64,000 nucleotides of DNA, taken from Halapricum salinum (GTDB taxonomy: Archaea > Halobacteriota > Halobacteria > Halobacteriales > Haloarculaceae). The stretch spans positions 922,887 to 986,886 of the forward strand of contig NZ_CP031310.1 of NCBI RefSeq assembly GCF_004799665.1. The letters are read 5' to 3'. Below, one piece after another: positions 60,856 to 64,000 of this stretch. The translations under genes and the position numbers were made by a program. Position 1 is the first letter of the stretch. Every line of letters starts with the position of its first letter. The notes below the pieces were generated by a model. That model was not told the DNA's origin and searched no databases. It saw only the letters and a program-made list of their open reading frames with translations.

Positions 60856-61270
60856 CGGGTCGGCAGCCATCATCTTCGCCAGCCTGTTCATCGCCTTCGG
60901 GATGTTCTACACCGCCTCGGCCAACTCCTTCGAGTCCGTCTCGGACGCCCAGCAAGAGCGAGCCGATCTAAATCTCGACGAGCAAAACACCGCGATCGAG
61001 ATCACCAACGCGACGACGAGCGGCGGCACGCTAACGGTCTGGGTCAACAACACCGGCGGCAGCTACGTGACGCTCTCGGGAACGTCGATCCTCGTCGACA
61101 ACGACCTCCAGACCGGCTGGCGCTCGAGCGCAGCAGTCGACGGCGACGGGAGCACCGATCTCTGGTCGCCGGGCGAGCGTCTCGAACTGTCGCTGTCGGT
61201 CGAGACCGTTCCCGACCGAGTGAAAGTCATCACGAAGACCGGTATCGCAGACACGGAGGTGATCAACTGA
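60839..61270 (+). CDS. arlF: Archaellum stator protein ArlF, copy 1
   Basis: A 143-residue ArlF-family protein. The N-terminal helix MGFSVSGSAAIIFASLFIAF anchors it, and the outer immunoglobulin-like beta domain (AIEITNATTSGGTLTVWVNN) binds the S-layer, fixing the motor. The ATG at 60839 lies within the end of arlCE, after GGAGG; the next gene starts in its stop codon. A very similar gene follows, so two ArlF copies are present. Confidence 0.92.
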   Translation: MGFSVSGSAAIIFASLFIAFGMFYTASANSFESVSDAQQERADLNLDEQNTAIEITNATTSGGTLTVWVNNTGGSYVTLSGTSILVDNDLQTGWRSSAAVDGDGSTDLWSPGERLELSLSVETVPDRVKVITKTGIADTEVIN

Positions 61271-61725
61271 TGGGGTTCAGTGTCAGCGGTTCGTGGGTGC
61301 TGCTGTTCGTCGGTACCTTCGCTGCGTTCGGGTCGCTCTATTCGGCGACGGCGAACACCACCGAACACTACACGGACGCTCGCGATTTCCAGCGCAACCA
61401 TCTCGCGGAGATCCAGGGGACCGACGTCTCGATCACGTCGGTCTCGCTGGCTGACGGCGTGGGGTGTGGCGTCAACGTCACCGTCGAGAATACCGGCGAG
61501 ACCACGCTCGACAGCAACGAGACGGACCTGCTGTACGACAACGACTATCAGGCCAACTGGCAATCGAGTGCCCAGATCGAGGGTGACGACTCGACGGACA
61601 TCTGGGAGCCCGGCCAGACCCTCTCGATCAGCGACGACGATGTGCCGGAAGCGCCCGACAGGATCAAGGTCGTCACGGGGCCGGGCGTCGCCGACACTGC
61701 GGAGGTGACGGGGCTGCAATGCTGA
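61270..61725 (+). CDS. arlF2: ArlF-like protein, copy 2
   Basis: A 151-residue paralogue of the preceding ArlF: the N-terminus MGFSVSGSWVLLFVGTFAAF repeats the first eight residues MGFSVSGS, and the outer domain carries the same strand pattern (VSITSVSLADGVGCGVNVTV, LLYDNDYQANWQSSAQIEGD). It has one lone Cys in that domain and ends in a Cys. The start overlaps the ArlF stop by one base. It may replace or pair with ArlF in the stator; a tandem duplication is inferred. Confidence 0.85.
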   Translation: MGFSVSGSWVLLFVGTFAAFGSLYSATANTTEHYTDARDFQRNHLAEIQGTDVSITSVSLADGVGCGVNVTVENTGETTLDSNETDLLYDNDYQANWQSSAQIEGDDSTDIWEPGQTLSISDDDVPEAPDRIKVVTGPGVADTAEVTGLQC

Positions 61726-61779
61726 CCGACAGCCACCGCGTTGGGTCGGCGACCGCGGCGACCGGGGAGGTGAGCCACC

Positions 61780-62232
61780 ATGGCTAGCGTCTCCGCGTCG
61801 CATCTGATCCTGTTCATCGCCTCGATCCTTGTCGCTGCCTCCGTCTCAGGGGTGTTGACGAGCACGGTCGGGGACCTCTCGAACGCCATCGACGACACGG
61901 GCTTGCAGGTCAGTGACGACGTCCGGACCGATATCGAGATCATCAGCGACAGTGGTTCCGATGCCGTCTACAACGACACCGAGGGTAACATCACGCTCTA
62001 CGTCAAGAACACGGGATCCTTGCAGTTGGCCGCCGATAGTAACACGATGGACGTGCTGGTCAACGGCCAGTACGAGACGGACGTGACTGTCACGCTGCTC
62101 GAGGATTCCGTCACGTGGGATTCGGGCGACGTCGTCCGCCTCGACATCAGCAGGAGTCTGGCGACCAACGAGGACCACCGGATCCAGCTGACGGTCAACG
62201 GTGACGAGGAGGTGTTCCAGTTCAACACATGA
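61780..62232 (+). CDS. arlG: Archaellum stator protein ArlG
   Basis: A 150-residue protein with an N-terminal helix (SHLILFIASILVAASVSGVL) and a beta-sandwich outer domain (NITLYVKNTGSLQLAADSNT). ArlG forms a filament capped by ArlF that ties the motor to the cell envelope. Start ATG 61780 follows a GGAGG; a 54-nt gap separates it from arlF2. It overlaps arlH by 4 nt. Confidence 0.92.
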   Translation: MASVSASHLILFIASILVAASVSGVLTSTVGDLSNAIDDTGLQVSDDVRTDIEIISDSGSDAVYNDTEGNITLYVKNTGSLQLAADSNTMDVLVNGQYETDVTVTLLEDSVTWDSGDVVRLDISRSLATNEDHRIQLTVNGDEEVFQFNT

Positions 62233-62990
62233 GTGTCGCAACGAACGATCTCTTCTCGCTCGGCATGGACGAACGGGACCGACTGAACAAGGAACTCGGC
62301 GGGGGCATCCCGCCCGGGAGCATCGTCCTCGTCGAGGGCGACTACGGGGCCGGGAAGTCCGCCATGAGCCAGCGCTTCTCCTACGGACTCTGTGAGACTG
62401 GCCACCGCGTGACGATGCTCTCGACCGAACTCACGGTCGGGAGCTTCCTCGACCAGATGCACAGCCTCGATTACGGGATGGTCGAGCACATGCTCGACGA
62501 GAACATCCTCTTTCTACACGCCGACATCGGCGACTCGAACAACTTCTCCAGCGAGAGCAGCGACGACGACCGCAAGGACCTGCTGCGCCGCCTGATGGAG
62601 GCCAACGTCATGTGGGACGCCGACGTGATTCTCATCGACACCTTCGACGCCATCCTGCGGAACGACCCCAAGTTCGAAGCCCTCGTGCGAAAGAACGAGG
62701 AACGGCAGGCCGCCCTGGAGATCATCTCCTTTTTCCGTGAGATCATCGCCCAGGGGAAAGTCATCGTCCTGACCGTCGACCCCTCGACGCTGGACGAGGA
62801 CGCCATCGGGCCGTTCCGGTCGATCGCCGACGTTTTCCTCGAACTGGAGATGATCGAGGTCGGCAACGACGTCCGTCGTCAGATCTCGGTCAAGCGGTTC
62901 GCCGGCATGGGCGAGCAGGTCGGGGACACCATCGGATTCTCCGTCCGTTCTGGGACCGGGATCGTCATCGAATCACGGAGTGTGGCCTAA
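62229..62990 (+). CDS. arlH: Archaellum regulatory ATPase ArlH
   Basis: A 253-residue RecA/KaiC-fold protein that binds ATP and joins ArlI and ArlJ at the base of the motor. Walker A is VEGDYGAGKSAMSQRF (about residues 34-49), and DVILIDTFDAIL forms Walker B. The start overlaps arlG by ATGA. It resembles the KaiC-like ATPase at 50026 only in fold. Confidence 0.96.
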   Translation: MSVATNDLFSLGMDERDRLNKELGGGIPPGSIVLVEGDYGAGKSAMSQRFSYGLCETGHRVTMLSTELTVGSFLDQMHSLDYGMVEHMLDENILFLHADIGDSNNFSSESSDDDRKDLLRRLMEANVMWDADVILIDTFDAILRNDPKFEALVRKNEERQAALEIISFFREIIAQGKVIVLTVDPSTLDEDAIGPFRSIADVFLELEMIEVGNDVRRQISVKRFAGMGEQVGDTIGFSVRSGTGIVIESRSVA

Positions 62991-62992
62991 CC

Positions 62993-64000
62993 ATGACCGA
63001 GCAAGGACGTCCAAAACCGTCGGACGAACTGCGCCAGTACGCAGCCAAACGACCGCATCTGCGTGACCACCTGAAGAAGTTCAAGCAGATCACCGGCGAG
63101 TTCCCGATGTTCGTCGAGGAGGCCAAAGGCGAGTACGAGACCGATCGTCCCAACGTCCTCTATCCCGTCGGTGGGCCGATCTTCTGTCACATCTACGGCG
63201 ACGTCGGCCAGGACATGAAGTACTACGCCATCGAGCCGGAACTGGCCGACGAGGAGCGCGTCGTTTTCAACAAGGTCCGGGATCGGCTGCTCGAACGCAG
63301 CGTCAACAAGCCTGCCCCGACAGACGAAGCCGAGTACGACGACCGCATCGAGGAACTGCTCGGCGAGACCACCAACGTCAAGAAAAACGAGAGTGGCAAC
63401 GGTGTCCTGAGTCGCCTGCGAAACCTCTCTAGCGTGGGCAAAATCGATGTCAAACCCGAAACCTACGAGAACATCCGCTACCGTCTCAACCGGGACATCG
63501 TCGGTCTGGGCCCGCTGGAGCCGATCATGCGTGATCCGGCCAACGAGGACATTCACGTCATCGGCCGCGACGAGTGTTACGTCGACCACGGCGTCTTCGG
63601 CATGCTCGAGACGACCGTCGAGTGGAACAGCAAGGAGGACTTCGACCAGTGGCTCCGGAACATGGGCGAGCGCATCGGCGACCCCGTCTCCGATTCGGAT
63701 CCCATCGTCGACTCGACGCTCCCCGACGGATCGCGTCTGAACCTGATCTACTCCGACGACGTGAGCCTCAAGGGACCCTCCCTGACCATCCGGCAGGGCG
63801 ACGAGACGCCGCTGTCGATGTTCCAGATCACGAAGTGGGGGACGCTGTCCCCGCAACTGGCCGCGTATCTCTGGCTCTGTCTCGAGAACGAGCAGACGGT
63901 GTTCGTCGTCGGAGAGACCGCGTCCGGGAAGACCACCACGCTGAACGCCTCCTTCGCGTTCATCCCCCGTGACCACAAAATCTACACCGCAGAGGACACC
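62993..64000 (+). CDS. arlI: Archaellum motor ATPase ArlI, 3' end cut by window
   Basis: The first 336 codons of the ATPase that assembles and rotates the archaellum. The N-terminal domain covers about residues 1-200, and the core has ENIRYRLNRDIVGLGPLEPI, DSTLPDGSRLNL and Walker A VFVVGETASGKTTTLN (about 302-317) followed by the Asp box start KIYTAEDT at the edge. The ATG at 62993 is 2 nt after the arlH stop. ArlJ is expected just beyond the right edge. Confidence 0.96.
   Translation, partial: MTEQGRPKPSDELRQYAAKRPHLRDHLKKFKQITGEFPMFVEEAKGEYETDRPNVLYPVGGPIFCHIYGDVGQDMKYYAIEPELADEERVVFNKVRDRLLERSVNKPAPTDEAEYDDRIEELLGETTNVKKNESGNGVLSRLRNLSSVGKIDVKPETYENIRYRLNRDIVGLGPLEPIMRDPANEDIHVIGRDECYVDHGVFGMLETTVEWNSKEDFDQWLRNMGERIGDPVSDSDPIVDSTLPDGSRLNLIYSDDVSLKGPSLTIRQGDETPLSMFQITKWGTLSPQLAAYLWLCLENEQTVFVVGETASGKTTTLNASFAFIPRDHKIYTAEDT

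Noticed and set aside
58885-60891. A 668-codon open frame opposite arlCE
   Set aside because: Antisense shadow of the acidic repeat gene. The product is low-complexity Val/Leu/Gly sequence and no family is recognised.
1-64000. tRNA or rRNA genes
   Set aside because: I looked through intergenic gaps for cloverleaf-like conserved arms and rRNA motifs and found none. A covariance-model scan was not possible here.

Overview
The window is chromosomal DNA of a motile halophilic archaeon (class Halobacteria). Reasons: high GC, strongly acidic predicted proteins, RadA, an ATP-dependent DNA ligase, archaellum (arl) genes, CheF, twin-arginine lipoprotein signals, many haloarchaea-only small proteins, and TATA-like boxes 25-30 nt before start codons, as expected for leaderless transcripts. 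I cannot name the genus. No rRNA, tRNA, insertion sequence with transposase, or CRISPR array was seen.

Region 1 (1-13.9 kb) is mixed housekeeping: a cut-off LVIVD-repeat protein, an AIM24-like protein, an SDR oxidoreductase, an MFS transporter, radA, a metallo-beta-lactamase-fold hydrolase, a lipoprotein, the DNA ligase, and a PilB/PilC-type ATPase and membrane-protein pair. The PilC protein carries an unusual C-terminal extracytoplasmic domain.

Region 2 (14-31 kb) holds small membrane proteins, a sirtuin, sucCD, a receiver-PAS-histidine kinase, and a three-gene ABC exporter operon whose middle subunit looks like an ABC-2 permease fused to a PrsW-type intramembrane protease. It also has an aldo/keto reductase, a macrodomain protein, three universal stress proteins and a GNAT acetyltransferase.

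Region 3 (31-41 kb) contains a DHH phosphoesterase, chorismate synthase, a divergent uracil-DNA-glycosylase-like protein ending in a 34-bp tandem repeat, a CBS protein, a YdbS/YdbT-like PH-domain pair, a DUF2071 protein and dihydroorotase. A roughly 290-bp element with imperfect terminal inverted repeats lies at 32.4 kb.

At 40.9-43.2 kb an accessory two-gene locus encodes a DUF4157 protein, a domain typical of effectors of extracellular contractile injection systems, and an unrecognised partner.

Region 4 (43.2-64 kb) is the taxis and archaellum supercluster. On the minus strand are cheB, cheA, cheR, a HEAT-repeat gene and cheF. On the plus strand are cheW, a KaiC/RAD55-like ATPase, a winged-helix regulator, a small membrane protein, two tandemly duplicated archaellins, three haloarchaeal accessory genes including a GT-C-like membrane protein, cheY, cheC, cheD, arlCE, two arlF-type genes, arlG, arlH and the start of arlI. 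Together these encode sensing (CheW/A/R/B/C/D), signal output (CheY via CheF to the ArlCE-containing switch) and the ArlF/G/H/I motor that assembles and turns the archaellin filament.
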